From Fusibacter bizertensis (GTDB lineage: Bacteria > Bacillota > Clostridia > Peptostreptococcales > Acidaminobacteraceae), in NCBI RefSeq assembly GCF_029914245.1, contig NZ_JARYZI010000006.1, positions 186,001 through 250,000 on the forward strand: a stretch of DNA of 64,000 bases, read 5' to 3'. Positions 46,259 through 54,170 of this stretch are shown here, piece by piece. The position numbers and the translations under genes are program-made. Under the pieces are notes generated by a model. It was not told the DNA's origin and did no database searches. It saw nothing but the letters and a program-made list of their open reading frames with translations. Position 1 is the stretch's first letter. The number at the start of each line of letters is the position of its first letter.

Positions 46259-46741
46259 ATGACAACTAAACAATATTTAAGGGGATACTTTTTATTAATT
46301 ATTATAATTATTGTGATAGGAATTTTCTTCTTTCCAATTTCTGATTCCAAATTGAAGAGTGAACGAGAATCTTTAATGAAAATCAAACTCAATCAATCGA
46401 TATCGGTATTAGATGAAATAAATACAGAGGGTTCTGTTCTATTTTTAGTCACCACTGGTAATGATGAAACTTTTGTCATTCAAGCTGAGAAATTTTTAGG
46501 ACTTAATCGCTATCGGCTGCTCCACCCGATTAGCGTTGATAGAGCAGGTGAGACGTTTGAGTTAAGAAGTTTCCTCAGTGATCTTACTATTACCGTTAAG
46601 GATGCTAACTTGGAAGTTAAAGCACGGTTAAACATATTAAAAAATGCAGGCGGATATATAATAATTTTGATTGTAATTCCAATTGTTGGTATTTTGCAAT
46701 CTGCTATAATTGCTCGCAAATCTAAAAAAACTAATCGCTAA
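46259..46741 (+). CDS. Two-helix membrane protein downstream of the secreted protein
   Basis: 160 residues. N-terminal helix (about 9-27, FLLIIIIIVIGIFFF), an extracytoplasmic domain of about 105 residues, and a C-terminal helix (about 132-151) ending in a basic cytoplasmic tail (ARKSKKTNR). GGAGAGAAGG precedes ATG 46259. Close coupling to the secreted-protein gene suggests a partner, possibly immunity or anchoring; no family is recognised. Confidence 0.65.
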   Translation: MTTKQYLRGYFLLIIIIIVIGIFFFPISDSKLKSERESLMKIKLNQSISVLDEINTEGSVLFLVTTGNDETFVIQAEKFLGLNRYRLLHPISVDRAGETFELRSFLSDLTITVKDANLEVKARLNILKNAGGYIIILIVIPIVGILQSAIIARKSKKTNR

Positions 46742-46765
46742 AGTGAGTAACTAAGCATGCTTTTC

Positions 46766-47686
46766 TTATTCTGTTTTGTGAAATGAAAATGTTTCCAATT
46801 TATATTTTTTAATTAAAGTATTATAGATTTCTGTCAATTGATCTCCAAGTGCCCTATGTTGAGAAAGGAAAATATAAAGAAGTAAGTATTGTTGTCCTTT
46901 AATCAGATCTCCTAAGTTATAATATGCTCTACCACATATATTATATAGTCTATCGAGTTGATCCAAACTATTATATTTAATACAGTAGGAAATCCCTTTT
47001 TCAGCTAGATCAACAGTTGATTTATAGTCGTGATTTATATATTTTATTTTTGCTAAATTGTGTAATGCCCTTAAATAAGATGATTTGTTAGAGTCTTCAA
47101 ATAAAACTTCTGATAATTCAATTAATCTAGTTAGTAACCATTCGCTTTGTGTTAGGTCATTTTTATTAAGCAACAAAAATATTATTGAACTGATAATTTC
47201 GAATTCAACTTTTGTCAGACTGTATTTGAATATATCATTTAAAGTGTCGATTTTTTTTGTTAATTTTAGCAAATCGATAAAGTAGGAAATATCAATTTCT
47301 GACAGATCAAGATGTATCCGAATACTTGCTTTTAGCCAAAGAACTTCTTGTAATATACATTTGTCACTAATTTCATGGAAACTATCTATTTTATTAATTT
47401 CAATTAACGCATTATCATATTGATGTTTGTTATAAAAAAGATAAGTATCATCTATCACATTTTTAATGAAATATCCATTTGCTTCGCTAGAATAGGGTAG
47501 ATATTTCAGTAGGTCAGTTCCTAATTTAGTAGAAAAATTCTGCAAAATAAAAGCACTTGGACTGCTCGTATTAGATTCAATTCGAGATAATTGCCTTATA
47601 GTACAAATGTTATCGGCCAAGTCCCTTTGAGTAATAGATTTACTGATTCGAACTGATTTAATAAATGTACCTAAATAGTTTTTCAC
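46766..47686 (-). CDS. RRNPP-type (PlcR/Rgg-like) HTH-TPR regulator
   Basis: 306 residues. Seen: N-terminal HTH (about 3-60; LGTFIKSVRISKSITQRDLADNICTIRQLSRIESN) of the type found in PlcR and Rgg, and a long C-terminal run of TPR-like helix pairs (DNALIEINKIDSF, LRALHNLAKIKYINHDYKSTVDLAEKG, AYYNLGDLIKGQQYLLL). Known: such proteins bind an imported signalling peptide in the TPR groove. GTG start at 47686 with AAGGAGC. It diverges from a 47-codon secreted pro-peptide gene across 76 bp, the PlcR-PapR layout. Confidence 0.85.
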   Translation of the reverse strand: MKNYLGTFIKSVRISKSITQRDLADNICTIRQLSRIESNTSSPSAFILQNFSTKLGTDLLKYLPYSSEANGYFIKNVIDDTYLFYNKHQYDNALIEINKIDSFHEISDKCILQEVLWLKASIRIHLDLSEIDISYFIDLLKLTKKIDTLNDIFKYSLTKVEFEIISSIIFLLLNKNDLTQSEWLLTRLIELSEVLFEDSNKSSYLRALHNLAKIKYINHDYKSTVDLAEKGISYCIKYNSLDQLDRLYNICGRAYYNLGDLIKGQQYLLLYIFLSQHRALGDQLTEIYNTLIKKYKLETFSFHKTE

Positions 47687-47762
47687 AACATGCTCCTTTC
47701 AGAGATTTATATCACGCATTTAAATGTTTGCAAATTTTTGGATTAGATGGAGGAATTTTATA

Positions 47763-47906
47763 ATGAAAAAAATTATTATTACATTATTAACTTTATATAT
47801 GTTAATAAGTGGAATTGTGTTTTATGCAAACCCTAGTAAACATCTGTTTGTAGATAAGGAAGATGAGGGATGGAGTTACATAGAGTATACAAAACACTTA
47901 GCTTGA
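47763..47906 (+). CDS. Putative secreted signalling pro-peptide
   Basis: 47 codons from ATG 47763 with a strong TGGAGGA site. Seen: Lys-Lys start and hydrophobic export signal (MKKIIITLLTLYMLISG, about 1-23), then a short polar part ending GWSYIEYTKHLA. Size and layout match PapR-type precursors (48 residues, signal plus C-terminal active peptide). Divergent from the RRNPP regulator. The mature peptide cannot be fixed; the C-terminal 5-10 residues are the first guess. No homologue is claimed. Confidence 0.6.
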   Translation: MKKIIITLLTLYMLISGIVFYANPSKHLFVDKEDEGWSYIEYTKHLA

Positions 47907-47954
47907 TTTTCATAATTGTTCAGATATTTGTACTTCAAATTCTCGGGTTTTGTA

Positions 47955-48345
47955 GTTGGTAGGATTAGAACCACAAGAGGTTTCCCCTAAATTTTGGCAT
48001 GGAGCAGGACTTGCTTTATATGTAATTTATCAAAATTCTGAAATGTCGTATCACTTCGACTGTGAATCCGAGGCCACTTTGTAAGGAAAAATTGCAAAAG
48101 CAGACTTTGAACACGATATATGTTAGTGTTATACGATGAAGTTTACTTAGTCGCATGCCATGACATTGGAGCAGTTAGCCTCTATCGAGGACATGACCTC
48201 TTACAGGCGAGATTGCCTTATGAAATGCAGGAGGTAAGCCATACATTTTATATTGTTACGGGTAAGCCGCCAAATATGAGTGAGTGGGAATGGAATGATA
48301 AAACCCTACAGACTTTTGACAAGAGTTTCTATAGGGTTATTTTTT
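47955..48345 (+). pseudogene. Decayed guaA 3' fragment with terminator (right-end scar)
   Basis: Aligns in order with the last third of guaA: GGAGCAGGACTTGC (guaA GGTCCAGGTCTTGC), GCAAAAGCAGAC, TCGCATGCCAT, TCTATCGAGGACATGAC, GCGAGATTGCCTTATGA (ARLPYE), TGTTACGGGTAAGCCGCC (DVTSKPP), GAGTGGGAATGGAAT (EWE), then the terminator AACCCTA...TAGGGTT. Several indels destroy the frame. The 78-codon ORF inside it (48120-48353) is a by-product. It marks the right boundary of the island at guaA. Confidence 0.85.
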
Positions 48346-48366
48346 ATATATAAAGCACATAAATAT

Positions 48367-48924
48367 TTAATCTACTTCATAAATATCATTCTTTATTAAA
48401 TTAATAATCTTTATCGCTTCTTCTCTAGTTTCAACATCAAAAACAATATACCGATCCATTTCTGAAAAATCAGAACCAGCGATGCTATCTACACCGGTCT
48501 CGTAAGGATGATTTCTTAACTCAACGATCCTATATAAATATGGAAATTTACTCGTTATGAAAGATCCTAAATTATGGTGCTTGTAACGATATCTATTTTC
48601 TTCGAATAAATATTTCTCGAGATATACCGTATCATCTCCGTATTCGTCATTTGTTAATTCAATCTCTTCCATTGGAAATTGCGTTTTGTTATAGCCACTA
48701 AATGTAATTTGTCCAGATAGTGTATCGTCTTGGAATATATTAAAATGATAATGTCCATTAATCGTGATGGTATGCTCTACTAAGTATGAGCTATCAGAAA
48801 GTGATACTTCAAGTCCTTTCACAGTCTTGTTAATGGGTATTGGAATTGCCTGAATCAATAGAAAGATTATTGTTATGATAGAAAATAATATGATTAAGTA
48901 TTTTTTTTTCAAGATTCCCTCCAT
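48367..48924 (-). CDS. Membrane-anchored hypothetical protein (intact copy B)
   Basis: 185 residues, unrecognised. N-terminal helix (about 6-27; KKKYLIILFSIITIIFLLIQA) anchors an extracytoplasmic domain with acidic, aromatic character (NGHYHFNIFQDDTLSGQITFSGYN, RYIVFDVETREEAIKIINLI). ATG 48924 with a GGAG-like leader. Its near-identical copy A at 44177-44733 carries a one-base A-tract deletion. It sits immediately beyond the guaA scar, so it was probably the original right neighbour of guaA. Confidence 0.7.
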   Translation of the reverse strand: MEGILKKKYLIILFSIITIIFLLIQAIPIPINKTVKGLEVSLSDSSYLVEHTITINGHYHFNIFQDDTLSGQITFSGYNKTQFPMEEIELTNDEYGDDTVYLEKYLFEENRYRYKHHNLGSFITSKFPYLYRIVELRNHPYETGVDSIAGSDFSEMDRYIVFDVETREEAIKIINLIKNDIYEVD

Positions 48925-49405
48925 TGCTTAAAATAATTCTATTTTACCTTAAGAAGTTAATTGAACGTAAAAGTAAAAGAGTGATTAAGCTTGTCATGTA
49001 CTATAAGTATAATATATAAAGTGGCATCAATCGCTAAATTTTCCTAAATGATGTATAATCTTGCCTAAAGAGTAAAGAGATTACATTAGTTAACTATCAG
49101 ACAACAACTTGATAACTCAGAATTAATATTTTCTGAATACATTTCAATCATACGGTTTTAGGACTTAATATTTATATATTTCCGAAGATTGCCGAAGATT
49201 GAGACAATGACTGGCGGAGCCGTTTTATTAAGAAGCCTGAAATATGAAGCGAATGTAAGGTAATTAGCTTCATAAGGAAAGCAAGTGACAATTCAATTTT
49301 GCTGCTGTTAACGAAAAGTGGTTTGATCTAAATATATTAAATAGTTGCATCAGCCCTTGACCGACTATCAATTGATAGTTATAATTATATTGTAGGAGGG
49401 GTGAT

Positions 49406-49825
49406 ATGGGCAAGAGTACAAAAATAATATCTTCAAAAGTAGATGTAGAAGTATTTCTTCGTGATCTTATAAGTGTATTGAATAGTTCTGACTTTGATAT
49501 AGATGCAGATTTGGACATTCTACCTAAGAAGAAAACGGAATCACCTTTAGATCCTTATACAACAGCAAATACGCTACTGGAGTTAGATTTTGACAGAAAA
49601 GATGTGTGGCACCAACTGATTTCTCTAGATATATCCGAATACTTAGAAACTTTTATTGACGATAAGGATCCATCGTGGCCGCCTTTTTTTGCATTTGCAA
49701 AATCAATACAAAACAGAGATGTTTATATAAAAGCAAAGATTAGAGATCGATTAAATGGAAAAGTATTTTGTGTATCTTTCCATTTTGCGAGACATCCATT
49801 CCCGGACACTTTACCATATGCATAA
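49406..49825 (+). CDS. Putative MqsR-like toxin, second module
   Basis: 139 residues. Seen: LISLDISEYLETFIDDKDPSW, then DVYIKAKIRDR and VFCVSFHFARHPFP, matching the YIK...VSFH pattern of the first module's toxin, though overall similarity is low. AGGAGGGGTG before ATG 49406; 28 bp before the Panacea antitoxin gene. mRNA interferase activity is inferred from the MqsR-like pattern and from the partner. Confidence 0.6.
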   Translation: MGKSTKIISSKVDVEVFLRDLISVLNSSDFDIDADLDILPKKKTESPLDPYTTANTLLELDFDRKDVWHQLISLDISEYLETFIDDKDPSWPPFFAFAKSIQNRDVYIKAKIRDRLNGKVFCVSFHFARHPFPDTLPYA

Positions 49826-49853
49826 TCTGGAACATGGAGAAGGAGGGTTTGAT

Positions 49854-50894
49854 ATGAAAGATACTTTAGTTGAAAGCATTGAGATGAATTGTCCTATATG
49901 TGGAGATACACATATAGTAGAAAAAAGACTCCGTGAGACACAAGCTCTTTTTAAAGGAGAAATTTTTGATTATGAAGAAGTCTATTTCCTTTGCGATAGA
50001 GCAGATGACGAGGAAAATGAGTTTGTACCTGCGAAGGTAATGGATTTAAATCTTTTGAAAGTACGTGATTCGTATAGGATTTCAAAAGGGTTGTTAACTT
50101 CGTATGAAATAGCAGACATTAGATTGTATTATGGGTTAACTCAAAGTGAATTTGCGGCGATGTTAGGGTGGGGAGAAATAACTGTAACAAGATACGAAAG
50201 TAAAACCATACAAGATGAGACCTATGATAGCTTAATGAGAATGGTTCGTGAAAATAGTATGTTAGCGCTTGAATACCTCGATAAGCATGCAAAGCGCTTT
50301 ACCTTCAAAAGATACAGTGAAATTCGACAAAGTGTAAAAAAGAGATTAGATGTTAGCAGCAGTATGTATTTAAAGATGCAAGAAGTAAAAAGTTTGTACA
50401 CAAAATTTGAAGAAGCAAGTGATTACAATGGCTTTAAAATCTTAGATATTGATAAACTTACAACTGTTATAGGATATTATGCGAATGAGGTGAATCATAT
50501 CTACAAAGTAAAAATGATGAAGTTATTGTGGTATACAGATGCGTTATATTACAAACGATATGGTAAGTCTATGACGGGGCTTGTATATGAGCATATGACT
50601 TATGGTGCTTTGCCAATTGGATTTAATGAAATTCTAAGTGCTCCTACAATTCAAGTCGTTGAAGAGATGATGTATGAAGACATTGGATACAAAATTGTTC
50701 CAACTAGCAAAGTTGATAAAAGTATATTCACAAAAGAAGAATTAAGTGTTCTTGAGTTAGTTGTAGACAAGTTTAAAGATTATCGTTCAAAGCAAATTGT
50801 GGATTATATGCATGGAGAGAAAGCTTATATTGAAACTAGCGATCATGAGCTGATTCCGTTTAGTTTGGCGAAAGAATTAAAAGAGTTAAGTTAG
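49854..50894 (+). CDS. Zinc finger-HTH-Panacea antitoxin, second module
   Basis: 346 residues. Seen: CPICGD (about 12) and a later Cys (YFLCDRAD) resembling a small zinc site; HTH near 90-115 (LTQSEFAAMLGWGEITVTRYES); Panacea domain from about 205 (HIYKVKMMKLLWYTDALYYKRYGKSMTGLVYEHMTYGALP). Same architecture as the protein at 37608-38606 but only distantly similar. AAGGAGG favours ATG 49854; upstream in-frame codons overlap the toxin gene. Confidence 0.88.
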   Translation: MKDTLVESIEMNCPICGDTHIVEKRLRETQALFKGEIFDYEEVYFLCDRADDEENEFVPAKVMDLNLLKVRDSYRISKGLLTSYEIADIRLYYGLTQSEFAAMLGWGEITVTRYESKTIQDETYDSLMRMVRENSMLALEYLDKHAKRFTFKRYSEIRQSVKKRLDVSSSMYLKMQEVKSLYTKFEEASDYNGFKILDIDKLTTVIGYYANEVNHIYKVKMMKLLWYTDALYYKRYGKSMTGLVYEHMTYGALPIGFNEILSAPTIQVVEEMMYEDIGYKIVPTSKVDKSIFTKEELSVLELVVDKFKDYRSKQIVDYMHGEKAYIETSDHELIPFSLAKELKELS

Positions 50895-51121
50895 TATTAG
50901 TCATTAATAGATACTAATTCACTCATAAGTCATCAAAATATCATAAAAACAAGGGTGATGCACAACGAATGATGTATTATTAACGGAATTCGGAGTCTAT
51001 CACTCTTTTTATTTGGATACACTTGTTACTATTGAAATATAAATAATATCTAAACTGATAAAGTACCATCTCATAGGGTATACTTAAGCAAATGATTCTT
51101 TATAAAAACTTGGAGGCAGGG

Positions 51122-53188
51122 ATGAAAGTAGGGGTTATCGGATCCGGTGCAATTAGTGGTATTTATCTTGAAAATATGATCCATAAATATGCGAATTTAG
51201 AAGTCATAGCAATAGCTGATCGGAGTGGGATTGGTTCGAAAAAAAAGGCAGCTGAATTTGGGATTGAAGCGTTAACGATAGAGTCGATGTTAGATCGAGA
51301 TGATATTGAAATGATCGTTAATCTCACACCTGTGGGAGCACACTATGGCATTATAAAATCAGCTCTATTAGCTGGAAAGCATGTTTATACAGAAAAAACC
51401 TTAACTTCTGATTTAGCTCAGGCAAAAGAACTTTTAGAGCTTGCTAAGGAAAGAGGGCTTTATTTGGGCTCGGCGCCAGATACATTTTTAGGAAGTGCGC
51501 TTCAGGCGGCGAGAAGTGCGATTGATGCATCGCTTATTGGTGAGATCAATTCATTTTCAATCTCTGTGAATAGAAACAATTCATTTTTAATCAGCCTTTT
51601 TCCTTTTCTTAAAGAGCCAGGGGCAGGTATTCTACTTGATTACGCTGTTTATCATATGACTGCACTTGTGAGTTTGCTTGGACCGGTGTCTCGTGTGGGT
51701 GGCATCGTGAGGACGCCATATAAAACACACCTTAACATATCACCGACGAGTAAGGAATACGGTCAGGTGATGGAGACGCCAAATGAAAGTCAAGTTTCAG
51801 CAATTGTACAGATGAAAAACGGCATAACGGGTACTTTACACATCGATGCGGAAAGTAATCGCAATGAGGAAACTTTTTTTACACTTTACGGGACAAAGGG
51901 AATTCTTTATTTGACTGATCCTAACCAATTTGGTGGCGAAGTGAAGTACATCCTAGATCAATCCGTATTATCAAATACATCTGTGCCAAAGACGCTTTGG
52001 CAGTTCACACCTCATCGTGAGAATTCAAGAGGTATTGGCCCCTCGGAGATGGCTGAAGCTATACTAGAAAAAAGACCAAATAGAGCCTCTAAGGAAATGG
52101 CTTTCCATGTGCTAGAGGTATTATCCAGTATTCTTAAATGTGGTGAACAGGGCAACTTTTTTGATATAAAGTCTAGTTTTATACAGCCTGCGCCTTTACA
52201 ACCTCAAAAGTTAAATATCAAAAACATAGGACATATAGCTTTGAAGATGAAGCATTCTAAGGAGATGCTGGCATTTTATAGCGAGGTACTTGGTATGCAA
52301 AAGCTATTTACTTTGACTACGAAAATGTTTAACCCCAAAGCAAGTGAAGCAGAAGATTTACCTTGTATAGATTATATGAAATTAGCAGAGCATCAATTTT
52401 TAGAACTCATATATAGTGATGAAGAACCTTTAGAAACAGCGGCAGATCGTCGTGCACATTATGGCTTTATGAAAGTTAATTTTGAAGTTGAGTCAATTGA
52501 AAGTATAAAGAAAAAACTTATAAATGCCGGCGTAGTACTTCATGAGGATATTCATACCGTCGTAGATGGCTCACAGGAATTGACTGTTTTTGATCCTGAT
52601 GGGAATGAAGTTCAGTTTACCGAATATGCTAAAGGGGAACTCGCCAAAATCAAACTTAGTTCTACTGGTCATCACGAGACTTGCTCGCATGTCGCCTATA
52701 CAACTCAGATTGCCTATCAAGTTAAAGACGATGTTAATATGCTTAATTTCTATGTAAAAGGACTTGGTTTCAAAAGGGCGATGACATTAACTTTTGATGA
52801 CTTGTATAAAGCACTTGAAGCCGATATGGAAGCCAACCCTAAAGAGTTGTCAGAGATAGAAATGATTCGAGATAGTCCTTGGATTGATTTCATAGAAGTT
52901 GCACCGCATCAATATATTGAATTTTTTCATTCGCCTAATGAGATAAAAAAACAGGCTTATCATTATGAAAATTATTATGGTTATCAGCATTTATGTTTAG
53001 AGGTTGAGGACATACATTTGGCCTTAGAGGCAATCACACAAAATGGCATAAAACCAGATACTGAGATTAGTTTAGGTGTTGATGGCGCATATCAATTTTG
53101 GTTGACTGATCCGGATGGGAATCCAGTTGAGATCATGGCATATAGTGAAAGTGCAAAGCAACTATCAGTAGAAAGCGACTATCTGTAG
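51122..53188 (+). CDS. Gfo/Idh/MocA oxidoreductase fused to two VOC domains
   Basis: 688 residues. Seen: Rossmann start MKVGVIGSGAISG, HVYTEKTLTSD (the EKP-like Lys) and GILLDYAVYHMTAL of a Gfo/Idh domain (about 1-355); then two VOC/glyoxalase-like halves starting near 373 (IGHIALKMKHSKEMLAFYSEVLGM) and 535 (AYQVKDDVNMLNFYVKGLGF), each ending FDPDGNEVQF or TDPDGNPVEI. NAD(P)-dependent sugar or polyol oxidation with a linked isomerase/dioxygenase-like step is possible; substrate unknown. GGAGG supports ATG 51122. A 5' fragment of this gene is duplicated at 44898-44973. Confidence 0.88.
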   Translation: MKVGVIGSGAISGIYLENMIHKYANLEVIAIADRSGIGSKKKAAEFGIEALTIESMLDRDDIEMIVNLTPVGAHYGIIKSALLAGKHVYTEKTLTSDLAQAKELLELAKERGLYLGSAPDTFLGSALQAARSAIDASLIGEINSFSISVNRNNSFLISLFPFLKEPGAGILLDYAVYHMTALVSLLGPVSRVGGIVRTPYKTHLNISPTSKEYGQVMETPNESQVSAIVQMKNGITGTLHIDAESNRNEETFFTLYGTKGILYLTDPNQFGGEVKYILDQSVLSNTSVPKTLWQFTPHRENSRGIGPSEMAEAILEKRPNRASKEMAFHVLEVLSSILKCGEQGNFFDIKSSFIQPAPLQPQKLNIKNIGHIALKMKHSKEMLAFYSEVLGMQKLFTLTTKMFNPKASEAEDLPCIDYMKLAEHQFLELIYSDEEPLETAADRRAHYGFMKVNFEVESIESIKKKLINAGVVLHEDIHTVVDGSQELTVFDPDGNEVQFTEYAKGELAKIKLSSTGHHETCSHVAYTTQIAYQVKDDVNMLNFYVKGLGFKRAMTLTFDDLYKALEADMEANPKELSEIEMIRDSPWIDFIEVAPHQYIEFFHSPNEIKKQAYHYENYYGYQHLCLEVEDIHLALEAITQNGIKPDTEISLGVDGAYQFWLTDPDGNPVEIMAYSESAKQLSVESDYL

Positions 53189-53229
53189 AAAATTATCTTA
53201 AAAATAAGCGCATTAAGAATCAATAAACA

Positions 53230-53265
53230 AAAATAGGCATCTCAAGTGATTGAGATGCCTATTTT
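53230..53265. terminator. Bidirectional terminator
   Basis: AAAATAGGCATCTCAA (53230-53245), GTGA, TTGAGATGCCTATTTT (53250-53265): perfect 16-bp stem, serving both convergent genes. Confidence 0.95.
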
Positions 53266-53321
53266 GCAGTAAACATATACTTATATTACATTACACTACA
53301 CAAAAAATTAAAAATGCTAAC

Positions 53322-54170
53322 TTAGCGAATTAGAGCGTTTACTTGTGAGATATCGCGCACCCTTTTTACGATAGGTGTGGGATCGTTTTGATATAGCCAA
53401 GTACGGTTGTTGAAAGACACTTTATCTTTATTTTGATACAAGATACCAAGTGCATATTTTTCGGTATCAAGCGCTTTTTCCATAGCAGCTGTGAAGTCGC
53501 TTGCGTCGTAAGTATCATCTAGGTTATAACTGTTGTCTTTGAACCATTTAAAAGTGTTGATCTTATTGAAAGAGACGCAAGGATGAAAGATGTCAATTAA
53601 AGCATAACCATCGTGTGCAATTGCCGCTTTGATGACCTTTTTAACCGCAGGGATATCACCAGAAAAGGCGCGGGCGACAAAAGTTGCGCCGAGGCTCAGT
53701 GCAACAGGCATAGGGTTGAAAGGATCGTTGATAACGCCGTTGACTTGCACCGGTGTCTCAAAATCAATGGCACTTGTTGGCGCGGCCTGACCTTTTGTCA
53801 ATCCGTAAACCATATTGTCATGGACGATGTGCACGATATTTGGGTTGCGTCTGATATTATGGATAAAGTGATTACCACCCTCGCCATACATATCACCGTC
53901 ACCGCCTTCTGCAATGACAGTCAACTCGGGATTAACGGCCTTGATGGCAACGGCAATTGGTAAACCCCTGCCGTGGAGACCATTAAAGAAATTGGTATTT
54001 ATATATTGAGGCATTTTTGCTGCTTGACCGATGCCAGAGGACATGACAACTTCAGTAGGGTTGAGATTTAATTCCTGAAGCGCCTCTATTATAGCTTTTC
54101 TGATGGTGAAATTACCACAACCGGGACACCATGCGATATCGATGTTTTCATCAAATTCGAAATGAGCCAT
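53322..54170 (-). CDS. korB: 2-oxoacid:ferredoxin oxidoreductase, beta subunit
   Basis: 282 residues. Holds TPP and catalyses CoA-dependent oxidation of a 2-oxoacid with ferredoxin. Seen: WCPGCGNFTIRKAI near 15, SGIGQAAKMP, GLHGRGLPIAVAIK, the TPP-Mg motif GGDGDMYGEGGNHFIHNIRRN, and YGLTKGQAAPTS. The Cys pattern CPGC plus a later HPCVSFN fits the KorB/2-oxoglutarate type, though other 2-oxoacids are possible. Its start overlaps the stop of the alpha gene by one base (TAATG). Confidence 0.92.
   Translation of the reverse strand: MAHFEFDENIDIAWCPGCGNFTIRKAIIEALQELNLNPTEVVMSSGIGQAAKMPQYINTNFFNGLHGRGLPIAVAIKAVNPELTVIAEGGDGDMYGEGGNHFIHNIRRNPNIVHIVHDNMVYGLTKGQAAPTSAIDFETPVQVNGVINDPFNPMPVALSLGATFVARAFSGDIPAVKKVIKAAIAHDGYALIDIFHPCVSFNKINTFKWFKDNSYNLDDTYDASDFTAAMEKALDTEKYALGILYQNKDKVSFNNRTWLYQNDPTPIVKRVRDISQVNALIR

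Larger units (their letters stand above)
49088..51075 (+). mobile_element. About 2-kb insertion carrying a toxin-antitoxin pair
   Basis: Copy A of the flank runs without a break from ...GATTGCATT (to 44897) into GGGTATACT (44898). In copy B the same two points are 49087 and 51076, with 1988 bp between them holding the MqsR-like and Panacea genes and a terminator (about 50952-51011). Hence the segment was inserted here or lost from copy A. The ends have no clear inverted repeats or target duplication. 49088-49405 contains no gene. Confidence 0.6.

Noticed and set aside
48120-48353. 77-codon ORF after the pro-peptide gene
   Set aside because: Its codons are broken pieces of the guaA C-terminus (ARLPYE, VTGKPP, EWEW) running into the old guaA terminator; no ribosome site.
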